A stretch of 64,000 nt of DNA from Planctomycetaceae bacterium (GCA_002702655.1 PABB01000056.1:124001-188000), one strand, 5' to 3'. Numbered from the stretch's first letter, positions 31,043-40,690 are shown. The notes: generated from the sequence alone by a model not told the origin. A program made the numbers and translations.

Positions 31043-31180
31043 GGTCCCCCAGGTTCTCGAACCTGGGCCGCCGAAGGCGGCAGGAGGCATTGATGTCCGT
31101 TTGCACAAGCGTTGGAAATGGCGACGGCGACGACGCGCCTCTTGCGGCTTCGCCGCCCAGGATCGAGATCCTGGGGGACC
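31043..31180. repeat. Inverted repeat, about 33-bp arms (GTCCCCCAGG)
   Basis: Left arm 31043-31075 (ggtcccccaggttctcgaac...) and right arm 31148-31180 (...gatcctgggggacc) pair with a few mismatches over a 72-base spacer. It lies just after the aldo/keto reductase stop (31194 on the complement). Confidence 0.8.
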
Positions 31181-31193
31181 CCATCATCCGCAC

Positions 31194-32237
31194 TCACAAC
31201 CGCCGCAGGCCGTCTTCCGTCATGGGGGTGGGGATCTCGGCGTCGAGTTGGTCAATCAGCGCCAGTGTGGCGTCATCCAGCACGAGGTCGGCCGCTTGAA
31301 GATTTTCTTCCAACTGGGCCAGCGTGCTCGCGCCGACAATGGTCGACCCGACGAAGTCGTGCTGCTTGCTCCACGCCACCGCCAGTTGGGTGACCGAGAC
31401 GGACAACTCCTTGGCAATCTCGCTCAGCCGGCGGGTCGTTTCCAGCGTGCGCGGGTTGACGAACCGTTGGGCCATCCGCTTTTGCCGCTCGCCGTCGCCG
31501 AGCAGGTAGTCGGTGAACCGGGCGCCGGCGGGCAGGTCGCCGTCCACGTTGTACTTGCCGGTCAGCACGCCGCCGCCCAGCGGCGAGTACGGCAGCAGGC
31601 TGACTCCCTCGCGCCGGCAGACCTGCGCCAGCTCGCTCTCGCAGCGGCGGTTGATCAGCGAAAAGTTGTTCTGCACCGTGTCGTAGCGGCGCAGCGAGTT
31701 GTTCTCCGCCGCCTGCAGGCTCTTCATCACGCCCCAGCAGGTTTCGTTGCTGCAGCCCAGCACGCGCACCTTGCCCTCGTCAACCAGCTTGGTCAGCGCG
31801 GCCAGCGTGTCCTCGTACCGCATGCCGTGGTCAGGCCAGTGCGTCTGGTACAGGTCGACGTAATCGGTCTGCAGCCGAGTGAGCGACCCCTCGATCGCCG
31901 TGCGAATGTGACGCTCGTCCAGCGCCGTCATGCCGCTGCGGACCGGGGGGACGAACCAGCCGTGCCCGGGGCCGGTCACCTTGGTGGCGATGATCATCGA
32001 CTCGCGCGGTTTGGTCTGCAGCCACCGGCCGACGATCTGTTCGGTGATGCCGAACGTCTCGGCCAGCGGCGGCACGGGATAGATCTCCGCCGCGTCGAAG
32101 AAGTTCACGCCGTGGTCGTAGGCATAGTCCATGATGCGAAACGCTTCGGCCTCGTCGGTCTGTTGGCCGTAGGTCATGGTGCCCAGGCAGATGTCAGACA
32201 CCGTCAAACCGCTGCGGCCTAGCCTTCGTCGCTGCAT
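31194..32237 (-). CDS. Aldo/keto reductase, Tas-like
   Basis: NADPH-dependent oxidoreductase of the AKR superfamily, 347 aa. [32 protein letters not shown] is the Tas/AKR11-12 style start; FFDAAEIYP contains the catalytic Asp and Tyr, IATKV the Lys, and YQTHWPDHG the His. The C-terminal [18 protein letters not shown] binds the cofactor phosphate. Start at ATG 32237 has AAGGAA upstream; the frame from 32339 runs through an inverted repeat. Substrate unknown. Confidence 0.92.
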   Translation of the reverse strand: MQRRRLGRSGLTVSDICLGTMTYGQQTDEAEAFRIMDYAYDHGVNFFDAAEIYPVPPLAETFGITEQIVGRWLQTKPRESMIIATKVTGPGHGWFVPPVRSGMTALDERHIRTAIEGSLTRLQTDYVDLYQTHWPDHGMRYEDTLAALTKLVDEGKVRVLGCSNETCWGVMKSLQAAENNSLRRYDTVQNNFSLINRRCESELAQVCRREGVSLLPYSPLGGGVLTGKYNVDGDLPAGARFTDYLLGDGERQKRMAQRFVNPRTLETTRRLSEIAKELSVSVTQLAVAWSKQHDFVGSTIVGASTLAQLEENLQAADLVLDDATLALIDQLDAEIPTPMTEDGLRRL

Positions 32238-32265
32238 TGTTTGTTCCTTGTGTAGATATCCATGG

Positions 32266-32341
32266 GGGTGGCTGGGGACGACCGCAGGGAGCCCCCAGGG
32301 AAGCCTCTGGGGGCTGCGCTTCGCTTCGTCCCCAGCCACCC
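32266..32341. repeat. Nested inverted repeat upstream of the aldo/keto reductase
   Basis: Outer arms gggtggctggggacga (from 32266) and tcgtccccagccaccc (to 32341) enclose an inner hairpin agcccccag / ctgggggct (32290-32315). The structure is perfect at both levels. Confidence 0.85.
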
Positions 32342-32413
32342 GTAGAGATCGCCGCTATTTTAGCGGAACGAGCCTGACGCCCCACCCCTTCCCCTTGGCG
32401 TGACTGGCGTGCG

Positions 32414-34927
32414 CTACAAGATCGCCAGCGGGTTGCGCGGGTGTTCGAGCGTGCCGCGGGTCACCCCGACGCGGCTCTCGGCGCGGAGCGACTGCCACAC
32501 CTCGCGGCCGTCGATCTCGCCGGCCAGCAGTTGTTGGTAGAGCCCGATCAGGCGGCGCGTTTCGTTGGCCGGTGCGTCGGCCAGCAGTTCGACGCGGAAG
32601 TGTCGCACGCCGCGCTCGATCAGGGCGCTGGCCGCCTCGGCGCCGCTTTGGGCCGTGGCGTTGTACAGCGTGTTGCGGCAACCGATGTCGGCGTGCAGCA
32701 CGTGCTCGGCGCCGACGCGGTCGCGGAGCTTCACCTCGCGATCGTCGCAGGGCCGGCCGCAGTCGGTCTTGTTGCGCCCCGGGGACAGCACCGCGCAGAA
32801 CACGCAGTGCTCCATGTGGAACATCGGCATGTGCTGATGCACCACGACCTCCAGCGCGGCCGCGGGGGACGACGCGACCAGTTCGAGGAGTTGATCACGG
32901 TTGAGATCGTACGACGCGGTAACGCGGCGTGCGCCTTGCTCGCGCAGCCACTGGGCCGTGAGCGGGTTGGCCGCGTTGAGGGAGAAGTCGGCGACAATGG
33001 GAATCTGCCGCTCGCACGCCGCCGCCAGCGCCGCGAGGTTGCGGACCAACCAGCCGTCGGCGCCGGCTTTGTCGAGCGCGCGAAACAGGCCCCCCTCGCC
33101 CGGTTTGTGGATCCGCAGCGAGGCCAGCCACAACGACGCTCCGGCCGCCCGCGCCGCGGCCACGGCCTCCGCATACTGACGCAGATTGTGAAAGTCGGCA
33201 TACAAGTGCGTCACGCCGGCCTCCAGGCACTGCCGCAACTGAGCCAGCGACCGGCAAAGCACGTGCAACGTGGGGGCAGAGTCGTGCGCGGCGTCGCGGT
33301 CGCCCTCGCGCGTCGCGGCCAACATCGCGGGTGCGACTCCCACCGTGGCGCACTCGCGCCGTGGTTGCGCCAGGCGGGCTTTATCCAGCGCGGCGATCAA
33401 CTGTTTGCGCACCCGCCCCAGCACGCTCAGCGGGACCATGGGCGTGCCGGTGATGTCCGCCGTCAGGTTTCGCAACTCATAGGGCGTGCCGCCCAAGCGG
33501 CTGAGCTGCTCGCGAAGCAGGTGCTCGTCGGTCGGCCGATTGCGGGCGGGCTCGGGAAGATGTTCGTGGTTGATCGACAGAGAGCTGTCTTGGCAGACAG
33601 CGCCAACGCGGATTGGTTCGCCGACGGCCACGCTCACTTGCACGTCAACCGGCAGTCGCCGCTGCGGATCGGCCGTGTTGAACGTGGCCCGCAAGCGCTT
33701 CGTCAGTCGCGGGTCGTCAGTCTGCCAGATGCGGCGCCCGCGCTGCACATGCACGCCATCCAGCACGCCCGGCGGCAGCAGCAACTCCACGTCGCCGGCG
33801 GTCGGTTGCTCCTGCGGCTGCCCGTCGCGAAACACCTGGTAGACGCGACCGCCAATTTCCTCGCCAGCGGTGCGGTCCCCCTCCAGCACGATGCCGTCGC
33901 CCTTGGCCAGCGGCTGCTGCAAGTGGGCCACCAGCCGATCGCCACGGCGGCCGCGGACTTCGCCCACCAGCAGGCCCCGCTTGGCGCTCGAGAGTCCCGG
34001 CACTAGCCGCTTGTGATCATTGCCGGCCAGCCACCCGGGGGCGAAGCCGCGCGAGAAAGTCAGTTCCATCTCCCGCCGCGCCGCGGCCGAGACCTGGATC
34101 GCCTCGCCGCGCATCGCATCGTCGATCGCGCGTCGATAGTTGGCGGTGATCGCCGCCACGTACTCGGGCGATTTCAGCCGGCCCTCGATTTTCAGAGACG
34201 CCACGCCGATGCGAATCAGCTCGGGGACCAACTCGATCGCCGCCAGGTCCAGCGGGCTCAGCAGGTACTTCACGTCGCCCGTGTCGATATCCTGCCCGTC
34301 GCAGATGAGTTGGTAGTCGAGCCGGCACGCCTGCGCGCAATGCCCCCGGTTGGCGCTGCGGCCGCCCAGCGATTCGCTGGTCAGGCACTGCCCGCTGTAG
34401 GCGACGCACAGGGCGCCGTGCACGAACACCTCCAGCGGCATCGGCGTCGCGGCGGCGATCTTCTCCACTTCGCCCAGCGACAGTTCGCGGGCCAGCACCA
34501 CGCGGCTGACCCCCAGCGGCGCGACCCGCTCGATCGTTTCCGCAGCAGTCATCGTCATCTGCGTGCTGGCGTGGATCGGCAACTCCGGGCAGATCGCGCG
34601 AATCATTCGCGCCAGCCCAATGTCCTGCACCAGCACCGCATCGACGCCGGCCTCGACCAGTTGCCGGACGTGCGTCTCGAGCCGCGGCAGCTCGTCGGTG
34701 AACGCCAGCGTATTGAGCGTCACGTACCCCCGCACGCCGCGATGGCGCAGCGCGGTCATGACCTCGCCCAGTGTATCGAGCGAGAAGTTCGTGGCGCGGA
34801 ACCGCGCGTTGAATCCCGCGTCGAGCCCGAAGTAGATCGCGTCAGCGCCGTTCTCGATCGCGGCCCGCGCGCAATCCCAATCGCCGGCGGGGGCAAGCAG
34901 TTCGGGGGCGGCGGTAGGAAGTGGCAT
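32414..34927 (-). CDS. U32 family (RlhA/YdcP-type) protein
   Basis: Member of peptidase family U32; the E. coli relatives RlhA and TrhP hydroxylate 23S rRNA or tRNA uridines/cytidine rather than cleave protein. 837 aa: N-terminal barrel ELLAPAGDWDCARAAIENGADAIYFG; the Cys set Cys174-x6-Cys181-x15-Cys197-x3-Cys201 that can bind an Fe-S cluster; LKIEGRLKSPEYV; a middle beta region as in long RlhA proteins; and a second barrel-like half with MEHCVFCAVLSPG and CGRPC. Start ATG 34927; the frame from 35011 overlaps the preceding gene. It begins 22 bases after the phosphoesterase stop, so they are co-transcribed. RNA target is inferred from family. Confidence 0.87.
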   Translation of the reverse strand: MPLPTAAPELLAPAGDWDCARAAIENGADAIYFGLDAGFNARFRATNFSLDTLGEVMTALRHRGVRGYVTLNTLAFTDELPRLETHVRQLVEAGVDAVLVQDIGLARMIRAICPELPIHASTQMTMTAAETIERVAPLGVSRVVLARELSLGEVEKIAAATPMPLEVFVHGALCVAYSGQCLTSESLGGRSANRGHCAQACRLDYQLICDGQDIDTGDVKYLLSPLDLAAIELVPELIRIGVASLKIEGRLKSPEYVAAITANYRRAIDDAMRGEAIQVSAAARREMELTFSRGFAPGWLAGNDHKRLVPGLSSAKRGLLVGEVRGRRGDRLVAHLQQPLAKGDGIVLEGDRTAGEEIGGRVYQVFRDGQPQEQPTAGDVELLLPPGVLDGVHVQRGRRIWQTDDPRLTKRLRATFNTADPQRRLPVDVQVSVAVGEPIRVGAVCQDSSLSINHEHLPEPARNRPTDEHLLREQLSRLGGTPYELRNLTADITGTPMVPLSVLGRVRKQLIAALDKARLAQPRRECATVGVAPAMLAATREGDRDAAHDSAPTLHVLCRSLAQLRQCLEAGVTHLYADFHNLRQYAEAVAAARAAGASLWLASLRIHKPGEGGLFRALDKAGADGWLVRNLAALAAACERQIPIVADFSLNAANPLTAQWLREQGARRVTASYDLNRDQLLELVASSPAAALEVVVHQHMPMFHMEHCVFCAVLSPGRNKTDCGRPCDDREVKLRDRVGAEHVLHADIGCRNTLYNATAQSGAEAASALIERGVRHFRVELLADAPANETRRLIGLYQQLLAGEIDGREVWQSLRAESRVGVTRGTLEHPRNPLAIL

Positions 34928-34949
34928 CGGCGAAGCGGCGCGAGGGGCG

Positions 34950-37325
34950 TTAGGTTGACGCGGCGCCGGCCAGCGCGATCCGCGTGACCACCCCGTCCAT
35001 CCCGGCAGCATACCATGCCGAGCCGTCCGCGGTCGTCGCCAGCGGCGCCAGAACGAACAACCCAGGCGTTATCGACCAACGCAGTTGCGGAGCGCCTGTC
35101 GCGGCATCGACCAGCGTCATCAAACCGGTGTCCGAGACGGCGCCAATCCAAGGTCGCGTTACGCCGGCAGGCGACGATGTGGCAGCCCACGCATGGACGC
35201 AGGTCGGCGGCGCCGGCGTGCGGCCCAGCGGTAGGGATGCTTCCCAGCGGACCGAGCCGTCCCTATTGAAACGGATGAGCTGATCGTCGAGTCCGCGCGC
35301 GATGACGCCGGCGTCAGGGTCGACAGGCGCGACTGCGGCAATGGCGGCCACCTTGTCGCGCAGCGGGCCGAGGAACTTGCCGTCCGCGGCCTGATAGCGG
35401 CCCAATCGGTAGCCGCGATCGGTTCCCCAGATCTCCTCGCCGACGACCACCGGCGAGCAATCGCCGGGGCCGTAGTAGCGGCTTTTGGTCTCGACTTGCC
35501 CGAAGGCGTTCCACGCTTTCCACGCGACGTCGCCGGCGCCGCGATCGACCGCGTAGTAGAACCCGTCCCAGGAGCCGACAATCAGCCGATCATTCAGCAG
35601 ATCATGCGCCGGCGCCGCTTCGATGGCGTACTGGCCGACGTCGCGCGACCACCCCTTCGACCAATCGCGTGAGTCGACCGCGTGCAGCACGCCGTTGGCG
35701 TCGCCAAAGTACAGGTGGTCGTCGACCACGACGCCGGGACCAAAGATCGGCCCGAAGCCGTCGAGTCGGCGGACGATGGCGCCGCTGGCCGCGTCGAGTA
35801 CGGTCAATGTGCCGTCGCTGTCGCCGGCGGCGAGAGACGCGCCGACGCGCGTCAGGCCCTGCAGCAACTCCGGGCCAACCTGCCGGCGCCAACGCGGCTG
35901 CAGCGTGGCGGCGTCCAGCACGGTCACGAACCCCGCCGTGTCGCCAAACGCCAACGCGTCGCCGCCGTCGATTCCGGTCAGCAGCATGAGCGGAGTCTTG
36001 ATGCCGGCCCCGTTTTGATACTGCATCGACACGACGTGGCCGCTGACATCGGCAATGTCAAACGCGATTGCCTGCTCGTTCGCCACGGCCGTGGGCGATT
36101 CGCCGACCTCGGAGTCCAGCGTGACGAGCGCCGTGGGCGATTCGACGCGAACGGTGGCAAAGTGCCGACCTGGCACGAGCGCCGTCACGTCCAAGTCGGC
36201 TTCCACGGCGAAGCTGTGCGCCGCGGAGTTCTCGGCAGCCTTCGACGGCGCGACCGTCGCATTGCTCGGACGTTCCCGCATCCCGTCGAGCCAGACCGTC
36301 GCCCGCGGCAGCTCATTGTCGTCCACCGACACGGTGGCGATGCCGCCGGTGATCGCCAGCCGATTCTGCTGCTCATCAACGGCGGCAGAAACCTCGCAAG
36401 CGTACCGTGGAGCGAGCTGGTCAATTCGATGCCGCATGACCACCGCGTCGCGTGCGCCGCCTTGGGCCGACTCGTGAAAGTGGTATCGCTGCGTCAGCAC
36501 GCCGCCGCGGACCGAAACGGCGGCAAACCCGGTGTTCAATCGGAACGTCTCGCCGCCGTTCACCCGGGGGATGTTCTGCCACTGCCCGGCCCGCACCTGG
36601 TGCCAGTGGCCGTCCATGATGTACGCGACGTGATGTCGGCGAACGACCTCCCAAAACCGCAGCTTGTCGTACTCGCTCGCATAGCCCGCGTTGCCCGACA
36701 GCGGGTGATGCATCGCCAGCAGCACCGGCGTCGCCGCGTCGACTTGGGCCAAATCGTCGGCGAGCCATCGTAGCGTCCGCTCGTCCCAGCACGGCAGCGG
36801 ATCGAGCGAGCCGGCGGAGTTGAGACAGACAAAGTGGCAGCCGGCATGGTCAAAGCTGTAGGAGTCGCCCCCATGCAGCCGCCGCAGCTGCCCGTTGATC
36901 GACGACCACGTGTTGTCGTGGTTGCCGGCAATGCAGTACACCGGGCAAGCGAGAGCCTCGGCCACGCGCTGCCAATCTTCCCAGCAGGCGTCGACGATGC
37001 TGTACTCGAACACGTCGCCGGTGTGCAGCGCGAACGCCGGCGCTGCCGCGTCGGCGTCTTGCTCCCTGAAGCGCCCATCCGGCGAGATGGCCCGCCGCGA
37101 CTGTTTCGCAAACCATGCCAGCGCCCGCACGCTGCGGCCATCCGGATTGAACTGGGCGCCCAGTGGTCGCGGATCGAGGTGCGTGTCGGAGACATGCAGA
37201 AACGCAAAGTCGTCGATCGGGCCGCTTGGCCGCGCCGCGGCGCACGCGTCGCCCGCCGGCATGCAGGCGGCAGCCAGCCCGCCCAGAGAGAGGCCGTGAA
37301 ACTCACGTCGCGACAGATTGGCCAT
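34950..37325 (-). CDS. Tat-exported calcineurin-like phosphoesterase with PQQ-type propeller tail
   Basis: 791 aa. N-terminal Tat signal with SRREFHGLSLGGLAAACMPAG (residues 5-25). The metallophosphoesterase domain follows: LHVSDTHLD (44-51), HTGDVFEY, IAGNHDNTW, LLAMHHPLSG and MDGHWHQV supply the metal ligands. From about residue 430 the protein has repeated GDTAGFVTVLDAATLQPRWRRQ / GDANGVLHAVDSRDW / VGSWDGFYYAVDRG units like PQQ-like beta-propeller blades. Likely periplasmic; substrate unknown. The combination is common in planctomycetes, I believe. The 3' end is 22 bases before the U32 gene. Its promoter region contains attL of the integrated element. Confidence 0.85.
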   Translation of the reverse strand: MANLSRREFHGLSLGGLAAACMPAGDACAAARPSGPIDDFAFLHVSDTHLDPRPLGAQFNPDGRSVRALAWFAKQSRRAISPDGRFREQDADAAAPAFALHTGDVFEYSIVDACWEDWQRVAEALACPVYCIAGNHDNTWSSINGQLRRLHGGDSYSFDHAGCHFVCLNSAGSLDPLPCWDERTLRWLADDLAQVDAATPVLLAMHHPLSGNAGYASEYDKLRFWEVVRRHHVAYIMDGHWHQVRAGQWQNIPRVNGGETFRLNTGFAAVSVRGGVLTQRYHFHESAQGGARDAVVMRHRIDQLAPRYACEVSAAVDEQQNRLAITGGIATVSVDDNELPRATVWLDGMRERPSNATVAPSKAAENSAAHSFAVEADLDVTALVPGRHFATVRVESPTALVTLDSEVGESPTAVANEQAIAFDIADVSGHVVSMQYQNGAGIKTPLMLLTGIDGGDALAFGDTAGFVTVLDAATLQPRWRRQVGPELLQGLTRVGASLAAGDSDGTLTVLDAASGAIVRRLDGFGPIFGPGVVVDDHLYFGDANGVLHAVDSRDWSKGWSRDVGQYAIEAAPAHDLLNDRLIVGSWDGFYYAVDRGAGDVAWKAWNAFGQVETKSRYYGPGDCSPVVVGEEIWGTDRGYRLGRYQAADGKFLGPLRDKVAAIAAVAPVDPDAGVIARGLDDQLIRFNRDGSVRWEASLPLGRTPAPPTCVHAWAATSSPAGVTRPWIGAVSDTGLMTLVDAATGAPQLRWSITPGLFVLAPLATTADGSAWYAAGMDGVVTRIALAGAAST

Positions 37326-37528
37326 CGCTGGCTCCTACGAAACTGCAGACGCGCGTTGCCGCCCAAGCTCGCCAATCCAGCGCGGGGGCTCCCCTCACGC
37401 CGGTGCCCCAGCGAGCCAGAACCGCGGTTGCCGGTCCCTGCAGCGAGCATCGTCTCGGACCGCGCGAAGCTCCGCATGCCGACCGGCGAGGCGAAATCGC
37501 CGCCGCCGCGACCTCGCAATTGAAGGTG

Positions 37529-37574
<46 letters not shown>

Positions 37575-37668
37575 TACCGGAAAACGGACAGCACGCTACG
37601 GCAGGCTACAAATTCCCGAGGAAAACGCGACTCAGCATCGCCGCCAATCGCCTCCAAACGCCACCGCG

Positions 37669-37690
37669 TGGAGTGTTCATGGAGTGTTGG
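37669..37690 (+). repeat. Tandem 11-bp repeat near attL (candidate integrase arm site)
   Basis: Two direct copies of tggagtgttNN (37669-37679, 37680-37690). The same double repeat is at 53385-53404 near attR. One-turn spacing and location at both ends are typical of arm-type binding sites of tyrosine integrases. Confidence 0.65.
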
Positions 37691-37876
37691 ACTGAAAAGT
37701 CCGTTGTATCGATGCCCCATTGCTTGCGCGACGCGCTGTTTGGGATGACGGTCTCGCGGTAGTATCATTCCAACGGCAGCTCGCGACGGCGAGCGGTTAT
37801 GCCCTGGCGAAGCCGACCGGTAACCACCATCCGCCGGTCGGCTCGCTGGGGCCGCTCTTGATTGAGGATGGTGAGA

Positions 37877-38704
37877 ATGTCTACGCGGACGCCGCTGGTT
37901 CGCGTCGATCCAGTCGACGCGGCCATCATAGCGCTTTTGACCAAACTGTCGGGCAGTTGGACCACTATTGAGTGGGGAGATCTTACGCAGGCCGACGAGA
38001 GCGCTTTTGACGCCCTCCTCGTGGCTCGTCTGATAGAAGCCCGGTGTGACGTGGAAGTGTCGCACCCCGATCTATCGGGACACCGTATTGTGCGCATCCG
38101 TGTGTGCGGACCGGCGACGAACGTCGACTTGCGAAATGCTCTGAGAGGCGGCTATCCCGCTGAATGGGCGGCTCACGTTGCGCGGGGCGATTTAAGATGT
38201 CGCTTCGGTGAGTATACGGCGGCCAGGCTTACGATCGCTGGGACGGAGGCGTCCGCTGGGGTAGCAGCAGGAATGGGAAGCATTGTTGCACAGCGGATCC
38301 AGCGGCCTGACTTGTGCCCGGGCTATGATCAGCCGCCGCAAATTGGGATCGAATCCGATCGATTCGAGCGTGCTGAGGAGAAGGCTAGCGCTCAGACAAT
38401 CGCCGCGGCGCAGGCAGTGGCATCCGTTGGCGACATCCTGGTGAAACCAGAATTTAGAGTCGTGCTTTGTCCAACGCCAGAACCTGCTACGCCGAACGCG
38501 CCCCGTCGCCGGAGGTCCACCTGGAGTGCGCTCTACAGTATGCTGGATGACGAAAACGAGCCCGAGAACGCCAAGGAATTCATCGCTAGGTACAACCGCA
38601 AATGGGCAGGAAAGCAGTACGGAAAGAAGGCCACGCAGACGTACGGAAGAATCGAAGATGCCACGCATCTGTCGAAGCTGATCGCCGATTGGCGTAGGCG
38701 TTAA
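37877..38704 (+). CDS. Element protein of unknown function (275 aa)
   Basis: First gene of the element, transcribed toward the interior. Start ATG 37877 has GAGG 9 bases upstream; the frame opens at a TTG 15 bases earlier. No domain is recognised. It has an N-terminal helical part (DAAIIALLTKLSGSW) that could be winged-helix-like and a basic C-terminus (RPAEFIARYNRKWAGKQYGKKATQTYGRIED). The position next to attL matches the unknown gene at 61379 in element 2, which has a C-terminal winged-helix-like part, but I see no clear sequence similarity. Confidence 0.6.
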   Translation: MSTRTPLVRVDPVDAAIIALLTKLSGSWTTIEWGDLTQADESAFDALLVARLIEARCDVEVSHPDLSGHRIVRIRVCGPATNVDLRNALRGGYPAEWAAHVARGDLRCRFGEYTAARLTIAGTEASAGVAAGMGSIVAQRIQRPDLCPGYDQPPQIGIESDRFERAEEKASAQTIAAAQAVASVGDILVKPEFRVVLCPTPEPATPNAPRRRRSTWSALYSMLDDENEPENAKEFIARYNRKWAGKQYGKKATQTYGRIEDATHLSKLIADWRRR

Positions 38705-38923
38705 ATCCGTGAATTCCCAAATGCGGCCCCAGGGGACTTCGGAAACAGTTCGGAATTGCCGATATCTCGTTCACTTTTTCTGCACACTTCTACGCGGAAT
38801 CGCCGGTTAATTGACCTGCACACTTCGGAATTCGCTATTCCGAACGGCGCTTCTACGGGGTCGACGTTCTAGTGAATGCACTCGCGAAAGACGCGAGCCA
38901 AGCATTCACCAGGAGCGCCGATC
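38705..38923. promoter_or_regulatory. Probable control region before the HTH genes
   Basis: About 220 bp less G+C-rich than the surroundings, with a short run of cacttc(t/g)(a/g)c(g/a) style repeats (cacttctacgcgg, cacttcgga, near 38785-38832). AGGAG at 38911-38915 serves the next gene. A promoter or replication/excision control site is likely but not proven. Confidence 0.35.
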
Positions 38924-39130
38924 ATGCCAGAAGTCTTCAGCACTGCCGACGTTGCTCGGCTCCTTTCTGTAAAGCCCTGGCAGGTCCGCCGCCTCTTTGA
39001 GGACGGTACGCTGCCGGAGCCGCCTCGCATCGGCAATCAGCGCGCGATCTCCCGCGAATTGATTGCTCACATTGCGTCCGCGATGCAGGAGCGGGGCTGG
39101 CTTCCCAAAACGGAGGTCGCCGCGTCGTGA
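38924..39130 (+). CDS. Small HTH (MerR/excisionase-type) DNA-binding protein
   Basis: 68 aa from ATG 38924 (AGGAG 8 bases upstream). FSTADVARLLSVKPWQVRRLFEDGTLPEPPRIGNQRAISRELI is the winged HTH of MerR/excisionase-like proteins. It may act as Xis or as a regulator of the early region. Its end overlaps the next gene's start (GTGA). Confidence 0.78.
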   Translation: MPEVFSTADVARLLSVKPWQVRRLFEDGTLPEPPRIGNQRAISRELIAHIASAMQERGWLPKTEVAAS

Positions 39131-39390
39131 ACTCGTGTCTCGATCTTCGCCCTGTCGTTGAAGCGGTTGTTGCCGAGACGCTCGCGACTCTGCAGGCAGC
39201 CGACGCGGCAATTGGCGGCCACCGCTTGGCTTACCTAGAGCGAGAAGCCGCCGAGTTGCTCGGCGTTCGTCCGCACACCCTCCGCGATGCCCGCCTTCGC
39301 GGCGAAATCGTCGGAACCAAAATCGGCGGTCGCATCGCTTACGAACGGTCGGAATTGCTCTCGTACCTGCAACGAAACCGCCAGCGGTGA
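39127..39390 (+). CDS. Second small HTH_17-type protein
   Basis: 87 aa; GTG start overlaps the previous stop. The C-terminal LAYLEREAAELLGVRPHTLRDARLRGEIVGTKIGGRIAYERSELLSYLQRN is the AlpA/excisionase-like HTH_17 with wing. Tandem HTH genes suggest Xis plus regulator or a heterodimer. Function beyond DNA binding is inferred. Confidence 0.78.
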   Translation: MNSCLDLRPVVEAVVAETLATLQAADAAIGGHRLAYLEREAAELLGVRPHTLRDARLRGEIVGTKIGGRIAYERSELLSYLQRNRQR

Positions 39391-39398
39391 GGTACGCC

Positions 39399-40361
39399 AT
39401 GGGCAAAAACCCGGCCATGCCGTTCTATGTGGGCGATTGGCTCGCCAGTACCTCGGTGACATTGATGACGCCGGCCGAACGCGGCGGGTACCTGCACCTG
39501 CTTTGCCACGCTTGGGCATCGCAGCAGGCAGCCTTGCCCGACGACGACGATGCTTTGGCAGCGCTGTCTGGGCTCGGCCAAGGGTGGTTCAACGGTGGTT
39601 CAACCAAGATCCGGAAATGCTTCCAACCGCACCCGGAGTTGGAAGGGAAGTTGACCAACCCGCGGCTGTGGGAACTGTGGCAGGAGCGTGTCGCCTGGAT
39701 TAAGAAATCAGCCGCTGGTGGTCGTAAGTCCGCTGCTGCCAGGAAGAAGCGGCGAGCCAAGGGTGGTTCAACCACCGTTGCAACCAAACGCCAAGCAAAA
39801 GGCAACTCTCCGTCTCCTTCTTCTTCTCCTTCCTCCTCCCCCTCCATGTCCCCCGCGGGGACGTGGGAGGAGGTGGAGGTGGAATTGGCGGATAGAGGTG
39901 TCGTTGCGGCCAAAGCCGCGGTCACTGCGGCTCGGAACCGCGGCGCGACGGTCGAGGATGTCCGGTCGCTCCTCGCCCAGTTCGATGAACACCCGGGGCG
40001 ATACGGGGCCGGAGCACTTCAGCGCCGCGTCGCTGGCGATCTGGCAGCCTGGCCGCCTCGCCGCGACGCAGGGGATAACGCCGCTGCCACTGTGGCAAAG
40101 CAGGAAGCAGAACGGCGGGAGAAAGTAAGGCGCGATCGGCAGCGACAAGCCGAACTGGAGGCGGCTGAGCAACTCGAAAGCCAATGGGGCGACCAATTCG
40201 ACAGACTAGCGTCGCAAGATGTCGAAGAGCTCGCCCGCGACGTGTGGGGACCGGCGTGGCAGGTCGAACTCGCCGGTTACCGTCGCCAGCAGAACAGGAC
40301 ACGTCGCGCAGATCTTCTTCAGGCATTGTCAAAACGAAGCTCAATTCGAGAGGCAGGCTGA
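39399..40361 (+). CDS. DUF1376-containing phage replication-type protein
   Basis: 320 aa. N-terminal MPFYVGDWLASTSVTLMTPAERGGYLHLLCHAW matches DUF1376 (YdaU-like), found in prophage replication modules next to DnaC-like or DnaD-like proteins. A Ser/Pro-rich linker (about 130-150) separates it from a charged helical C-terminus. ATG 39399 has GAGG 6 bases upstream; a GTG at 39387 overlaps the preceding gene. It probably initiates or organises replication of the element. No helicase loader or primase gene is next to it. Confidence 0.8.
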   Translation: MGKNPAMPFYVGDWLASTSVTLMTPAERGGYLHLLCHAWASQQAALPDDDDALAALSGLGQGWFNGGSTKIRKCFQPHPELEGKLTNPRLWELWQERVAWIKKSAAGGRKSAAARKKRRAKGGSTTVATKRQAKGNSPSPSSSPSSSPSMSPAGTWEEVEVELADRGVVAAKAAVTAARNRGATVEDVRSLLAQFDEHPGRYGAGALQRRVAGDLAAWPPRRDAGDNAAATVAKQEAERREKVRRDRQRQAELEAAEQLESQWGDQFDRLASQDVEELARDVWGPAWQVELAGYRRQQNRTRRADLLQALSKRSSIREAG

Positions 40362-40363
40362 CC

Positions 40364-40690
40364 ATGGGCCGGATGACGCTTACAGACGACTTGAGCCGTC
40401 GCCGCGAACAGATCGCGGCCGAGCGAGCCGAGTGCGAGCGGCTTGAGTTGCGATTTGGAGCCGCCCTGGACGCGCTCACGCCAGCACAACTTGAGTCAGC
40501 ACTGTGGGGTTGCTTCGGGCGCGGCGCCGAGATCCAAGCGGCCCGGATTGCGCGTCATGGCCTCCGGTCGTGGACTGACCGGCTGCCGCTCTTGCAGCTT
40601 CTCGAAGCGAAAGAGCAGGACGGGCCGCACGCACTGACTGAGGCCGGGACCCGGCCAGCACGCGATCTGGAGCAACAGACGGCCCGGTAA
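40364..40690 (+). CDS. Small charged protein shared with element 2 (108 aa)
   Basis: Starts 2 bases after the preceding stop. LSRRREQIAAERAECERLELRFGAALDALTPAQLESALWGCFGRG ... RSWTDRLPLLQLLEAKE aligns over its length with the 92-aa product at 63155 in element 2 (RRR-LIAEERL-F-RLN-RLG..LDALPP.....A........WSDRLPLLELLAAK). No known domain. Being conserved right after the replication-type gene in two elements at different tRNAs, it is a candidate hallmark protein, perhaps part of the replication complex. Confidence 0.72.
   Translation: MGRMTLTDDLSRRREQIAAERAECERLELRFGAALDALTPAQLESALWGCFGRGAEIQAARIARHGLRSWTDRLPLLQLLEAKEQDGPHALTEAGTRPARDLEQQTAR

Larger units (their letters stand above)
30613..31193. 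other. Intergenic region with two inverted repeats
   Basis: No gene seen between the amidohydrolase and the convergent aldo/keto reductase. It holds inverted repeats at 30614-30697 and 31043-31180; the middle (30700-31040) shows nothing recognisable. Confidence 0.65.
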
